Below are positions 8,818-19,310 of a DNA stretch of 64,000 nucleotides, piece by piece. The DNA lies in the NCBI GenBank assembly GCA_963669315.1, contig OY770021.1:2914001-2978000 (forward strand), read 5' to 3'. The stretch is from SZUA-547 sp963669315. Lineage in GTDB: Bacteria; Pseudomonadota; Alphaproteobacteria; Rhodobacterales; Rhodobacteraceae. Each line of letters begins with the position of its first letter. The stretch's first letter is position 1. The notes under the pieces were generated by a model. That model searched no databases and was not told the origin of the DNA. It saw only the letters and a list, made by a program, of their open reading frames with translations. Position numbers and translations under genes: made by a program.

Positions 8818-8913
8818 CTGCTATGGAAGCCCTTGAACGGATTACGCTTACTCATGCTCGGACGCCACGAATCCGACTAGCCAAGCTCAAACGATTTTCC
8901 CCTGACAATGTCG
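8818..8913 (-). mobile_element. Relic of an IS6-family left end
   Basis: Read on the minus strand, the segment begins with a TTGTCAGGGG inverted-repeat-like end and runs to a frame beginning MSKRNPFKGFHS, the first residues of the IS6-family transposases at 34994 and 44028. The homology stops after about 12 codons, so only ~95 bp of the element survive. It lies between the AT-rich spacer after rfbA and the DeoR gene. Confidence 0.75.
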
Positions 8914-8964
8914 GCAAGCTTCTCGAAGCACTGCCTTGGTCAAGTCGTCAGAAAGGACTTAATT

Positions 8965-9762
8965 TTATCCGGCCGCTTGAAAGACGCTCGGAACGACCAC
9001 CTCCACATTGCTGTTCTGCAACATAAGTCCGATATCTTCTGGAGGCGTTCTGTCGGTATAAAAGATGTCGATGCATTTTGTGTCACCGAGGGAAACCGGC
9101 GCACGTTTTTCGAATTTGCCGCTATCGGCAACCGCAATTCGAACCTGTGCGTTTTGGGCTGCGGCGCGGGCGATATTCGCTTCTCCGAGATCGTGGAGCA
9201 TGAAACCGAGATCGGAATTCACGGCGCCGATTGAAAAGACGGCGAACTGAACGTTGAACCTCTTGACCAATTCCATCGCCTCTGCGCCGAACGCGCCTCC
9301 GTCATGCGAGCGTAGTTCGCCGCCTGCAAGAAATACCTTGTTGTTGTTGATGGTGGCCAAGGTGTGCGCAACGAACACGGAATTCGTAACCACAAACAGA
9401 TTGCTGCGCTGCTTCAGCGCTATTGCGACATAGGCTGTCGTCGACCCGATATCGAGAAAGACGGAATCCCCGTCGCTTATGCTTTCCGCCACAGCAGCCG
9501 CCAATCGCTCCTTGATATCGGATTGCGTATCCATCCGGCGGTCAAGCGGCGGTTCGTTGAGTTCGTTGATCAGATGAACGCCGCCGTGAACCTTGCGGAC
9601 GATGTGATTTGTCTCAAGCGACTTGATGTTTCTTCTGATGGTCTCATTTGAAACGCCGAGGATCTCAGCGAGATAACTAACTCGACACGAACCGCCCGAA
9701 AGACGGATTGCACGGAGTATTTCCTCCTCTCGCTGATTGGTGGTTTGTCGGTTCTTGTTCAT
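8965..9762 (-). CDS. DeoR-family transcriptional regulator
   Basis: A 265-residue sugar-catabolism-type repressor. The N-terminal helix-turn-helix (about residues 12-65) contains SYLAEILGVSNETIRRNIKS, the DeoR signature. The C-terminal DeoRC effector domain includes VFLDIGSTTAYVA and LFVVTNSVFVAHTLA and ends with VADSGKFEKRAP. It is transcribed away from the amine operon that starts at 9971, and the ~200-bp gap between them would hold both promoters, so it is a candidate regulator of that operon. The operon also carries its own AraC-type regulator. The ligand is unknown; DeoR proteins usually bind phosphorylated intermediates. Confidence 0.88.
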   Translation of the reverse strand: MNKNRQTTNQREEEILRAIRLSGGSCRVSYLAEILGVSNETIRRNIKSLETNHIVRKVHGGVHLINELNEPPLDRRMDTQSDIKERLAAAVAESISDGDSVFLDIGSTTAYVAIALKQRSNLFVVTNSVFVAHTLATINNNKVFLAGGELRSHDGGAFGAEAMELVKRFNVQFAVFSIGAVNSDLGFMLHDLGEANIARAAAQNAQVRIAVADSGKFEKRAPVSLGDTKCIDIFYTDRTPPEDIGLMLQNSNVEVVVPSVFQAAG

Positions 9763-9887
9763 GCGGTCTCCTTGTTGTCATTTAGGCAGAGAAGCCACAA
9801 AAAGCAACGAAATAATCGGTCAGCGAGGCTTTGGTGTGTAAAATGATGGAAAATTAGGTAAAAAAATACGCTTCATGTGGCTTTATG

Positions 9888-9904
9888 TTGACAATTTGTA
9901 TTGT
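9888..9904 (+). promoter_or_regulatory. Putative -35 element with overlapping palindrome, amine operon
   Basis: TTGACA at 9888-9893 overlaps ACAATTTGTATTGT (9891-9904), an inverted repeat of ACAAT/ATTGT. The flanking region 9830-9910 is AT-rich, unlike the coding DNA around it. This could be the promoter and operator of the operon beginning at 9971, ~70 bp downstream. The -10 element is unclear, and which regulator (DeoR at 8965 or AraC-type at 17461) would bind is not shown by the sequence. Confidence 0.35.
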
Positions 9905-9970
9905 TTTCTGCGCGGTTCGAGGAGTCGGCGGATAACAGCCAGATGAAACAATTAAGATGTGGAGAAACGA

Positions 9971-10918
9971 ATGCCCAAGAAAATCAACGCGCTGGCCGTC
10001 GGTTTCGCTGTAGCGGTCTTTGGAACGGCAGCGGTGGCCGAAGTCGAATCAAACGATCCAATCCGCCTGACGCTGCACGATTGGTCCGGTCAGCTGATCA
10101 ATACGAAGATCATGGGCAGTATTCTGTCCGAGGCCGGTTACAGCGTCGAATATGTACAGGCCGACTATATCGCGCAGTTTGCCGGGCTAAAAACCGGAGA
10201 CCTTCACCTCGCGATGGAGATTTGGGAGACAACGGGGCGCGAGGCTCTGGATGAGGCGACCGCCACCGGAAAGGTCGTAAACGTCGGCGAAACTGGTCTG
10301 ATGGCGATCGAGGAGTGGTGGTATCCATCCTACATGAAAGAGCTCTGCCCGGGGTTGCCCAATTGGGACGCCCTGAAGGATTGCGCTGAGGAATTCTCCA
10401 CGCCTGAAACGGCGCCTTATGGGCGCTACGTGGGCGGCCCGGTCACGTGGGGGGGCTTCGACGAAGGGCGCGTCGAGGCGCTGGAGTTGGAGTTTGAAGT
10501 CGTTCATGCCGGAACGGACGCGGCGCTGTTTGCGGAGCTTGAATCGGCCTATCAGCGTCAGGATCCTGTCATACTGTGGGTCTATGTTCCGCACTGGGCG
10601 CCCGCAAAATACGACGGTGAGTTTGTCGAATTTCCGCCCTATTCGGCCGAATGTTATGCGGATGCGTCGGTGGGCGTGAACCCGAACCTCGCCTATGACT
10701 GCGGCAAGCCGCGCGGCCCGATCTGGAAAGCCGCATGGGCCGGGCTGCAAGAGAAATGGCCGGGCGCCTATGACATTATCTCGGCCTACAACATCAACAA
10801 CGAAGAAATGAGCGCGATGGTCGGGAACGCCGATCTTGACGGCGTGGACGTGGACACGGTCGTCGCTAGCTGGATGGAAGCAAACAAGGACCGCTGGTCC
10901 GCCTGGATCGCCAAGTAG
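9971..10918 (+). CDS. Betaine/choline-type ABC transporter, periplasmic binding protein
   Basis: An OpuAC/ProX-like solute-binding protein of 315 residues with a signal peptide (NALAVGFAVAVFGTAAVAEV, cleavage probably after AVA). The mature part begins DPIRLTLHDWSGQLINTK. Several tryptophans sit in the lobe regions (MAIEEWWYPSYM, PVTWGGF, VILWVYVPHWAPAKYD), as expected for an aromatic cage holding a quaternary or methylated ammonium. The start is ATG at 9971 because GGAG lies at 9961-9964; the GTG at 9959 would overlap that site. It is the first gene of the operon and is followed by its ATPase and permease. Family certain, exact ligand unknown. Confidence 0.9.
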   Translation: MPKKINALAVGFAVAVFGTAAVAEVESNDPIRLTLHDWSGQLINTKIMGSILSEAGYSVEYVQADYIAQFAGLKTGDLHLAMEIWETTGREALDEATATGKVVNVGETGLMAIEEWWYPSYMKELCPGLPNWDALKDCAEEFSTPETAPYGRYVGGPVTWGGFDEGRVEALELEFEVVHAGTDAALFAELESAYQRQDPVILWVYVPHWAPAKYDGEFVEFPPYSAECYADASVGVNPNLAYDCGKPRGPIWKAAWAGLQEKWPGAYDIISAYNINNEEMSAMVGNADLDGVDVDTVVASWMEANKDRWSAWIAK

Positions 10919-11064
10919 GCTTTCATCAGCGCCAAGGCCGTTCCCCTCCCTCACGGCTTTGGCGCACCTTCCAGAACTGCAAGATCCAGACCGGTCAAAC
11001 GCAACCGTACGGTATGGTCGTGGCGAAAGACCACTTCCAAATACTCGAAAGATCGGATCAGAGC

Positions 11065-12083
11065 GTGACAAATCCAGCGAAATTGTCCTGTCGAAACGTG
11101 TGGATGCTCTACGGGGCGAACGCAGAGAGTTTCCTGCGGAAAAACCCGGCGCCTTCCGGCGAGGACATTGAAAAATCGGGCCTGATCGGCGCGGTCCGCA
11201 ATACAAATCTGGACATCCGCGACGGTGAGATCTTCGTGATCATGGGTTTGTCGGGTTCCGGGAAATCCACCCTCGTGCGTTGTCTTTCTCGGCTGATCGA
11301 ACCGACCGCCGGCGAGGTTCTGTTCGACGGAAAAGATCTGTTGCGGGTCAGCGATCGCGAATTGATCGAAATCCGCCGTCACAAGCTGGGCATGGTGTTT
11401 CAGCACTTCGCCCTGCTGCCGCACCTGACCGTCCTGCAAAATGTGATGTTCCCGCTGACCGTACAGGCCACGCCGCGCGATAAGGCGGATGCGCGGGCGC
11501 GAGAGGTGACCGAGCTGGTCGGGTTGGCAGGCAGGGAAGACTATTACCCGCGCGAACTTTCTGGTGGCCAGCAGCAGCGTGTCGGTATTGCCCGTTCGTT
11601 GGTGACCGAGCCGGATCTGTGGTTCCTGGATGAGCCTTTCTCGGCGCTTGATCCGTTAATTCGGCGCGAGATGCAGGACGAATTCCTGCGCCTGCAGGCC
11701 AAACTTCACAAGACGATCGTTTTCATTACCCACGATTTCGACGAAGCGGTCAGACTGGCCGACCGCATCGCCATCATGAAGGATGGCGAAGTCATACAGG
11801 TCGCCAGCCCTGAAGAGTTGGTGCTGAATCCGGCAACGGATTATGTGGCGGAATTCACGCGTCACATTCCACGAAGCAAAGTATTGACCGTCGCGAAGCT
11901 GATGAATTCCGAGGTGCTCGGAATAGGCGATCCTGTGTGTGCGGATGCGCGGATCTTCGCCGTGGCGGACCGGATCATCACCTCTGACACACCAGTTCCC
12001 GTGGCCGATGCCGGGGGGAGTGTCGTCGGTTCCATCGATCGGGCGGCTATTGCACATGTTCTTTTCGGCGATGGAACGCAGGC

Positions 12084-12087
<4 letters not shown>
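11065..12087 (+). CDS. Betaine/choline-type ABC transporter, ATP-binding protein
   Basis: A ProV/OpuAA-like ATPase of about 340 residues. It reads KLSCRNVWMLYGANAESFL, then Walker A MGLSGSGKSTLVRCLSRLIE, the Q-loop MVFQHFALLPH, signature LSGGQQQRVGIARSL, Walker B LWFLDEPFSALDPLIR and switch HDFDEA. A short CBS-like tail follows (about the last 75 residues), as in osmoregulated quaternary-amine importers. The start was set at GTG 11065, where family homology begins; an ATG at 11014 would add 17 residues. The stop overlaps the permease start by 4 bp. Confidence 0.9.
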
Positions 12088-14083
<1,996 letters not shown>

Positions 14084-14087
<4 letters not shown>

Positions 14088-14965
14088 ACGATAGCAACAT
14101 GCTCAGCCGCATTCAGGCGCTGCCATGCTGGCGGGGAGAGATCAGCATCGAGCCGCTAGGCGGCGGGATCACCAACGTTAACTTTGTAGTTCAGGACGGC
14201 CAGCGCAAATATGTGGTCCGGGTCGGCGCCGACATTCCCGAACATCATGTAATGCGGTTCAACGAACTGTCGTCCTGTCGCGCGGCGCACGCGGCGGGAG
14301 TCTCACCGGCGGTCGTTCATTCCGATGATGGTTTGCTGGTTTTGGATTTCATCGACGGTCGAACTCTAACACCGGATATCGTGCGTGAGCCCGACATGCT
14401 GTCTCGGATTGTGGAGTTGGTGAAACGATTTCACAGAGAGGCCCCAAAACACCTGCGCGGACCTGCGCTTGTATTCTGGGTCTTTCATGTCATCCGCGAC
14501 TATGGAGCAACCCTGGAAGAGCGGCGAAGCCGTCATGGAACGCTGGTTCGCGAACTGGTCGGGATTGGCGACCGACTAGAGGCCGAAGCGGGTCCTTACG
14601 ACATGGTGTTGGGCCATAATGATCTGCTGGCCGCCAATCTTTTGGATGACGGCGATCGGTTGTGGCTGATCGATTTCGAATATGCCGGGTTCAATAGCCC
14701 GCTGTTCGATATCGGTGGACTCGCTTCGAACAACGAGCTTTCCGCCGGGCAGGAAGAGGCGGTGCTTGAGGCCTATTTCGAGGCTCCTGTGACCGACAAT
14801 CTGCGCCACCGGTATGCGGCGATGAAATGCGCATCGCTTCTGCGTGAAACCATGTGGAGCATGGTCTCGGAAATCACTTCGGATCTCGACTTCGACTACG
14901 AGGCCTACACGGCCGAAAACCTCGCGCGATTTCGCGCAGCTTTCGACGAAATCCTAAAAGACTGA
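14084..14965 (+). CDS. Choline/ethanolamine-kinase-like phosphotransferase
   Basis: A 293-residue protein of the aminoglycoside phosphotransferase/choline kinase (LicA-like) fold. A Gly-rich N-terminal loop IEPLGGGITNVNFVV is followed by the catalytic VLGHNDLLAANLL (HxDxxxxN-type loop) and WLIDFEYAGFNSPLFDIG, the metal-binding DFE motif of choline kinases. It overlaps the permease stop by 4 bp. In this operon it probably phosphorylates an amino alcohol such as choline, ethanolamine or a methylated form, or acts on a pathway intermediate. The substrate is inferred only from family and neighbours. Confidence 0.82.
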
Positions 14966-14975
14966 GGAAAAGAAA

Positions 14976-17423
14976 ATGTCCGATCTTCCCAAATCGGCCA
15001 AGGCCGTAATCATCGGCGGCGGCATTGTCGGATGTTCGACGGCGTATCATCTGGCCAAGCTGGGCTGGACCGACACAGCTCTTTTGGAACGCAAGAAGCT
15101 GACATCCGGAACCACTTTCCACGCCGCCGGATTGGTTGGACAGTTGCGTTCGAACGCCAATATCACGCAGTTGCTTGGATATTCAGTCGATCTCTACAAC
15201 AGCATCGAAGACGAAACCGGGCTTGGCACCGGTTGGAAAATGAATGGCGGCCTGCGCCTGGCCTGCAATGAAGAGCGCTGGACCGAGGTCAAGCGGCAGG
15301 CGACGACTGCGCATAGCTTTGGTCTGGAAATGGAGCTTTTGACGCCGAAAGAGGCGCTGGAGTTGTGGCCGTTGATGAATATCGACGACGTCATCGGAGC
15401 GGCTTTCATGCCGACCGACGGTCAGGCCAATCCCTCTGACATCACTCAGGCGCTTGCAAAAGGCGCTCGCATGGCCGGTGCGCGGTTGTTTGAGGATACG
15501 AAAGTTACTGATATCGAAATCGAAAAGGGAAAAATCCGAGCGGTCATAACGGATCAGGGCCGTATCGAATGCGAAAAGGTGATCTGCTGCGCCGGGCAAT
15601 GGACCCGCATTTTCGCCGCCCGGTTCGGTGTCAACGTTCCGCTCGTTCCAATGGAACACCAGTTCATGGTGACGGAGCCATTTGACGGGGTTCCATCAAA
15701 TCTGCCGACATTGCGCGATCCTGACCGGCTGACATATTACAAGGAAGAAGTTGGCGGATTGGTCATGGGCGGTTACGAACCGAACCCAATCCCCTGGGCC
15801 GTTGACGGCATTCCAGAGGGATTCCACTACACGCTGCTCGACAGCAACTTCGATCATTTCGAACAGCTGATGGAGTTGTCGCTGGGCCGCGTTCCGGCGC
15901 TCGAGCACGCAGGGATCAGGATGCTGACCAACGGGCCGGAGAGTTTTACGCCCGACGGCAACTTCATCATCGGCGAGGCGCCGGAGCTTTCGAACTTCTT
16001 CGTCGGCGCCGGGTTCAACGCATTCGGAATTGCAGCCGGCGGCGGCGCTGGCATGGCGCTGGCGGAATGGGTTCACAACGGCAAACCGCCGTTCGATCTG
16101 TGGTCCGCCGATATCCGGCGTTTTGGCCGCCCGCATTTCGACACCGACTGGGTGCGCACGCGTGCCGTAGAAGCTTACGGCAAACATTACACAATGGCTT
16201 GGCCACACGAGGAACATTCTTCGGGCCGCCCCTGTCGGAAATCGCCACTCTATGAGGTGTTGGCGGGACAGGGCGCTTGCTTCGGCGAAAAACTGGGCTG
16301 GGAGCGGCCAAACTGGTTTGCCGATACGGCAAGGGGCGAAGAGCCAAAGGACGAATACAGCTTTGGCCGTCAGAATTGGTTCGAAGCCGTGGGCCGGGAA
16401 CACAAGGCCACCCGCGAGGCCGCGGCGATCTTTGATCAGACATCGTTTGCGAAATTCTCGCTTAAAGGACCGGATGCGGCAGCGGCGCTAAGCTGGATCG
16501 CTGCGAATGACGTCGACAAGCCCGTCGGATCGCTGGTGTACACACAGATGCTCAATGAGAAGGGGGGGATCGAATGTGACCTGACCGTCGGCCGTGTCGC
16601 CGAGGATGAATACTACATCGTGACGGGCACTGGTTTTGCGACCCATGACTTCGATTGGATTTCCCGAAACATTCCGGACGGCATGAATAGCCAGTTGTTC
16701 GACATTACGTCAGCCAACGCCGTGTTGTCGCTGATGGGACCGAATGCACGACTGATCCTCGAAAAGGCGACGCGAGACGACGTGTCTAATGAGGGCTTTA
16801 AGTTTGGCGCAATCCGCACGATCGGAATCGCCGGCTGTCCGGTTAAGGCGCTGCGCGTGACTTATGTGGGCGAGCTTGGCTGGGAGCTTCACCTGCCCGT
16901 CGAATACGCCACAACCGTCTACAGCGCCCTGATGGACGCCGGGCGCGATCACGGCTTGGTCAATGCCGGTTCCCGCTCGATTGAATCGCTGCGCCTGGAA
17001 AAAGGCTATCGGGCTTGGGGATCGGATATCGGTCCCGACCACACCCCGTTTGAATCAGGTCTCGGCTGGGCGGTAAAACTGCGCAAGGACATCGATTTCA
17101 AGGGGCGGGCGCCGATGCAGGCGCAAAAGGAAAACGGGGTCGAAAAGAAGCTGGCCTGTTTCACGGCGGATTCCAGCGTGGTGCTGATGGGGCGCGAAAC
17201 CATTTACCGCAATGGCGAGCGGGTCGGATGGCTGACCAGCGGCGGGTATGGTTACACGGTCGGTAAATCCATTGGCTACGGCTACGTCCGAAACGCAGAC
17301 GGCGTGGATGCGGATTTTGTGACCGGCGGCGAATACGAGCTCGAAGTCTCTACAAAGCGCGTTCCATGCGAAGTGCAACTTGGCGCGCTCTACGATCCGT
17401 CGATGGCCAGAGTAAAGTCATGA
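14976..17423 (+). CDS. Dimethylglycine/sarcosine-dehydrogenase-like flavoprotein
   Basis: An 815-residue oxidoreductase that should remove an N-methyl group or oxidise a C-N bond using FAD, passing one-carbon units to tetrahydrofolate. The N-terminal DAO domain starts AVIIGGGIVGCSTAYHLAKL (FAD-binding GxGxxG), with FHAAGLVGQLRSNANIT resembling the covalent-FAD region of DMGDH enzymes. The C-terminal half (about residues 430-800) is a GcvT-like aminomethyltransferase domain with GGIECDLTV, YVGELGWELHLP and RLEKGYRAWGSD. Length matches the DMGDH/SARDH family. It starts 10 bp after the kinase-like gene with AGGAAAAGAAA in front. The exact amine is unknown. Confidence 0.88.
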   Translation: MSDLPKSAKAVIIGGGIVGCSTAYHLAKLGWTDTALLERKKLTSGTTFHAAGLVGQLRSNANITQLLGYSVDLYNSIEDETGLGTGWKMNGGLRLACNEERWTEVKRQATTAHSFGLEMELLTPKEALELWPLMNIDDVIGAAFMPTDGQANPSDITQALAKGARMAGARLFEDTKVTDIEIEKGKIRAVITDQGRIECEKVICCAGQWTRIFAARFGVNVPLVPMEHQFMVTEPFDGVPSNLPTLRDPDRLTYYKEEVGGLVMGGYEPNPIPWAVDGIPEGFHYTLLDSNFDHFEQLMELSLGRVPALEHAGIRMLTNGPESFTPDGNFIIGEAPELSNFFVGAGFNAFGIAAGGGAGMALAEWVHNGKPPFDLWSADIRRFGRPHFDTDWVRTRAVEAYGKHYTMAWPHEEHSSGRPCRKSPLYEVLAGQGACFGEKLGWERPNWFADTARGEEPKDEYSFGRQNWFEAVGREHKATREAAAIFDQTSFAKFSLKGPDAAAALSWIAANDVDKPVGSLVYTQMLNEKGGIECDLTVGRVAEDEYYIVTGTGFATHDFDWISRNIPDGMNSQLFDITSANAVLSLMGPNARLILEKATRDDVSNEGFKFGAIRTIGIAGCPVKALRVTYVGELGWELHLPVEYATTVYSALMDAGRDHGLVNAGSRSIESLRLEKGYRAWGSDIGPDHTPFESGLGWAVKLRKDIDFKGRAPMQAQKENGVEKKLACFTADSSVVLMGRETIYRNGERVGWLTSGGYGYTVGKSIGYGYVRNADGVDADFVTGGEYELEVSTKRVPCEVQLGALYDPSMARVKS

Positions 17424-17460
17424 CGCTGAGTTGAATGCTGCCCGACGCAGCGGGGAACTG

Positions 17461-18513
17461 ATGAAGCACGAATCATTTACCGGAACTTGTGGGACAATAG
17501 CCGTCCCGCCAGCCCAGCACAGGCGCAGGCCATTTCGCCGTGGAAAATCGAATTCCGCCTGCGCCAGGATCGAGCTGTTCCTGCTGCCCGGATTCCAGAT
17601 GGAGGAATACGCGCTCTTCGCCTCCGCCGTTGAAGCGGCCGGCGCTCGAATGGGGAATCCGAGCCTGGAAATTCGCAGGTTGTCGGAAACCGGCGGAACG
17701 ATCCGCGGCAGTTGCTGCGGTCTGGTCGAGACCGAAGCGCTGGACGCTGGTCAGTGTGACCATGACTATTTCTTCGTTTTTTCGCAACCCGACGGAGCGT
17801 TGCGGAACCCGATGCGACTGGCGGCGTGCCTGTCGCGGCTGCGGCTCGAAAACTCCGTTGTTGGCGCAGTCGGCGGGGCCGTGATCGCTATGGCGAAATT
17901 GGATCTGCTGGCCCGGGAGCGGGTGGCCATTCATTGGCGGCGGAAGGTAATGCTGGCGGAGCTGTCCTCGGCGCATGAGGCTTCCGACAAGCTGTGCGAA
18001 ACAGAGGGCCAGATTTGGACGTCCTGCGGGCAGACATCAGCGCTTGATCTCGCGATTCACGTGATCGCGGACATCTACGGAGCCCCCCTGGCCACCGAAC
18101 TTGCCCAAGAGTTTGTCCACTCGCGTCTCTACGACAGCAAGGCGACACAACATGACGAAGTACTGCGCGCGCCGGTCACCGGATCGCCTGTGGTCAACGG
18201 CGCAATCGACCTGTTCCGAAAAGACCTGGAGCGGCCGGCGACAATGAAATCCATTGCGCGGGAACTCGGAGTTTCGCAACGACAGTTGGAGAGAGAATTC
18301 GACCGATGTTGCGGAACCTCTCCCGAAAAATACTACCGGGACGTGCGGCTGTCATTCGCCCGCGATCTGGTTCTGAAAACCAATCTTCCGCTTCTTGAAA
18401 TCGCACTAGCGATGGGGTTCGGTTGCGCCAGCGGCATGGCGAGTCCGTATCGCCGGAAATACGGCGACACGCCCTCAGCCGACCGCCGTCAGCGGAGCTT
18501 TGCTGCGGGATGA
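17461..18513 (+). CDS. AraC-family regulator with DJ-1/PfpI domain (GbdR/CdhR-like)
   Basis: About 350 residues. An N-terminal class-I amidotransferase-like domain (RIELFLLPGFQMEEYALFAS to IHVIADIYG) is followed by a C-terminal AraC double helix-turn-helix (MKSIARELGVSQRQLEREF and LPLLEIALAMGFGCASGM). Proteins of this layout control glycine betaine, carnitine and related amine catabolism (GbdR, CdhR), which fits the operon. The start is ATG 17461 with CGGGGAA just before it. It overlaps the next gene by 4 bp, so the regulator is made with the enzymes it probably activates. Confidence 0.86.
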   Translation: MKHESFTGTCGTIAVPPAQHRRRPFRRGKSNSACARIELFLLPGFQMEEYALFASAVEAAGARMGNPSLEIRRLSETGGTIRGSCCGLVETEALDAGQCDHDYFFVFSQPDGALRNPMRLAACLSRLRLENSVVGAVGGAVIAMAKLDLLARERVAIHWRRKVMLAELSSAHEASDKLCETEGQIWTSCGQTSALDLAIHVIADIYGAPLATELAQEFVHSRLYDSKATQHDEVLRAPVTGSPVVNGAIDLFRKDLERPATMKSIARELGVSQRQLEREFDRCCGTSPEKYYRDVRLSFARDLVLKTNLPLLEIALAMGFGCASGMASPYRRKYGDTPSADRRQRSFAAG

Positions 18514-19310
18514 ATTCGAGAATGGACAACATCGCGCGTACTCAAACCTGGCGACCGCCCGTCGAAATTCTGAATCCGGCCGGAGCAGGCCAGGTGGTAA
18601 TCCTTTGCGAACACGCCTCGTCTTTCATCCCCGCCGAATATAAGGGCCTGGGTCTTGCGCCGGAAGATCGGCAAAGCCATGCGGCGTGGGATCCCGGCGC
18701 GTTGGCCCTGTCAGAGGAACTGTCGGCTGCGTTGGACGCCCCGGTCGTGGCTGGCAAGGTTTCGCGGCTTGTCTATGACTGCAACCGGCCGCCAGACGTC
18801 GCCAGTGCGATGCCGGAGAAATCCGAACGTGTAAATGTCTCTAGCAACATAGATCTCAGCGTCGAGGAACGCCGCGCCCGCACCGAAGCGGTGTACGACC
18901 CATATTGCGCGGCAGTTTCTGAAGTTCTCGATGCGCGCGGCCCGGATACGATGCTTGTCACGGCCCACAGTTTCACGCCTGTCTATTTCGGGCAACGGCG
19001 AGAAGTCGAGCTGGGCCTGCTTCACGATTCCGACAGTCGTTTGGTCGGCGCCATGCTATCGCGGTCGCATGAACTGTCGCACCGCCGGATAGCTCGGAAT
19101 CTGCCCTACGGGCCGGAGGATGGCGTGACCCATTCGCTGAAATTGCACGCGTTGAGCCGCGGATTGGCAAATGTGATGATCGAGGTGCGCAACGACTTGC
19201 TCAGCGCCCCCGAAGACATCTCACGCATGTGTCGGGACATCGTCAGCTTGCTGGCGCCGTCGATAGAGGAATTCACGATGAAGGAGAATGTCACGTGGCC
19301 GCAAGCTTGA
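18510..19310 (+). CDS. N-formylglutamate amidohydrolase-like protein
   Basis: A 266-residue member of the N-formylglutamate amidohydrolase (HutG-type) family. Conserved pieces are VVILCEHASSFIPAEYKG, AAWDPGALALSEELSAALDA, SRLVYDCNRPP, TMLVTAHSFTPVYFG and MIEVRNDLL. No histidine-degradation gene is nearby. Beside a glutamine-synthetase-like ligase it may instead cut a gamma-glutamyl amide, returning glutamate at the end of the pathway; that role is an inference. The start was placed at ATG 18510 (ATGA overlap with the regulator); ATG 18522 is the alternative. Confidence 0.84.
   Translation: MNSRMDNIARTQTWRPPVEILNPAGAGQVVILCEHASSFIPAEYKGLGLAPEDRQSHAAWDPGALALSEELSAALDAPVVAGKVSRLVYDCNRPPDVASAMPEKSERVNVSSNIDLSVEERRARTEAVYDPYCAAVSEVLDARGPDTMLVTAHSFTPVYFGQRREVELGLLHDSDSRLVGAMLSRSHELSHRRIARNLPYGPEDGVTHSLKLHALSRGLANVMIEVRNDLLSAPEDISRMCRDIVSLLAPSIEEFTMKENVTWPQA

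Noticed and set aside
10187..11206. 339-codon minus-strand frame across the ProX-like gene and the following gap
   Set aside because: Most of it is antisense to a well-supported gene, and no family motif was seen.
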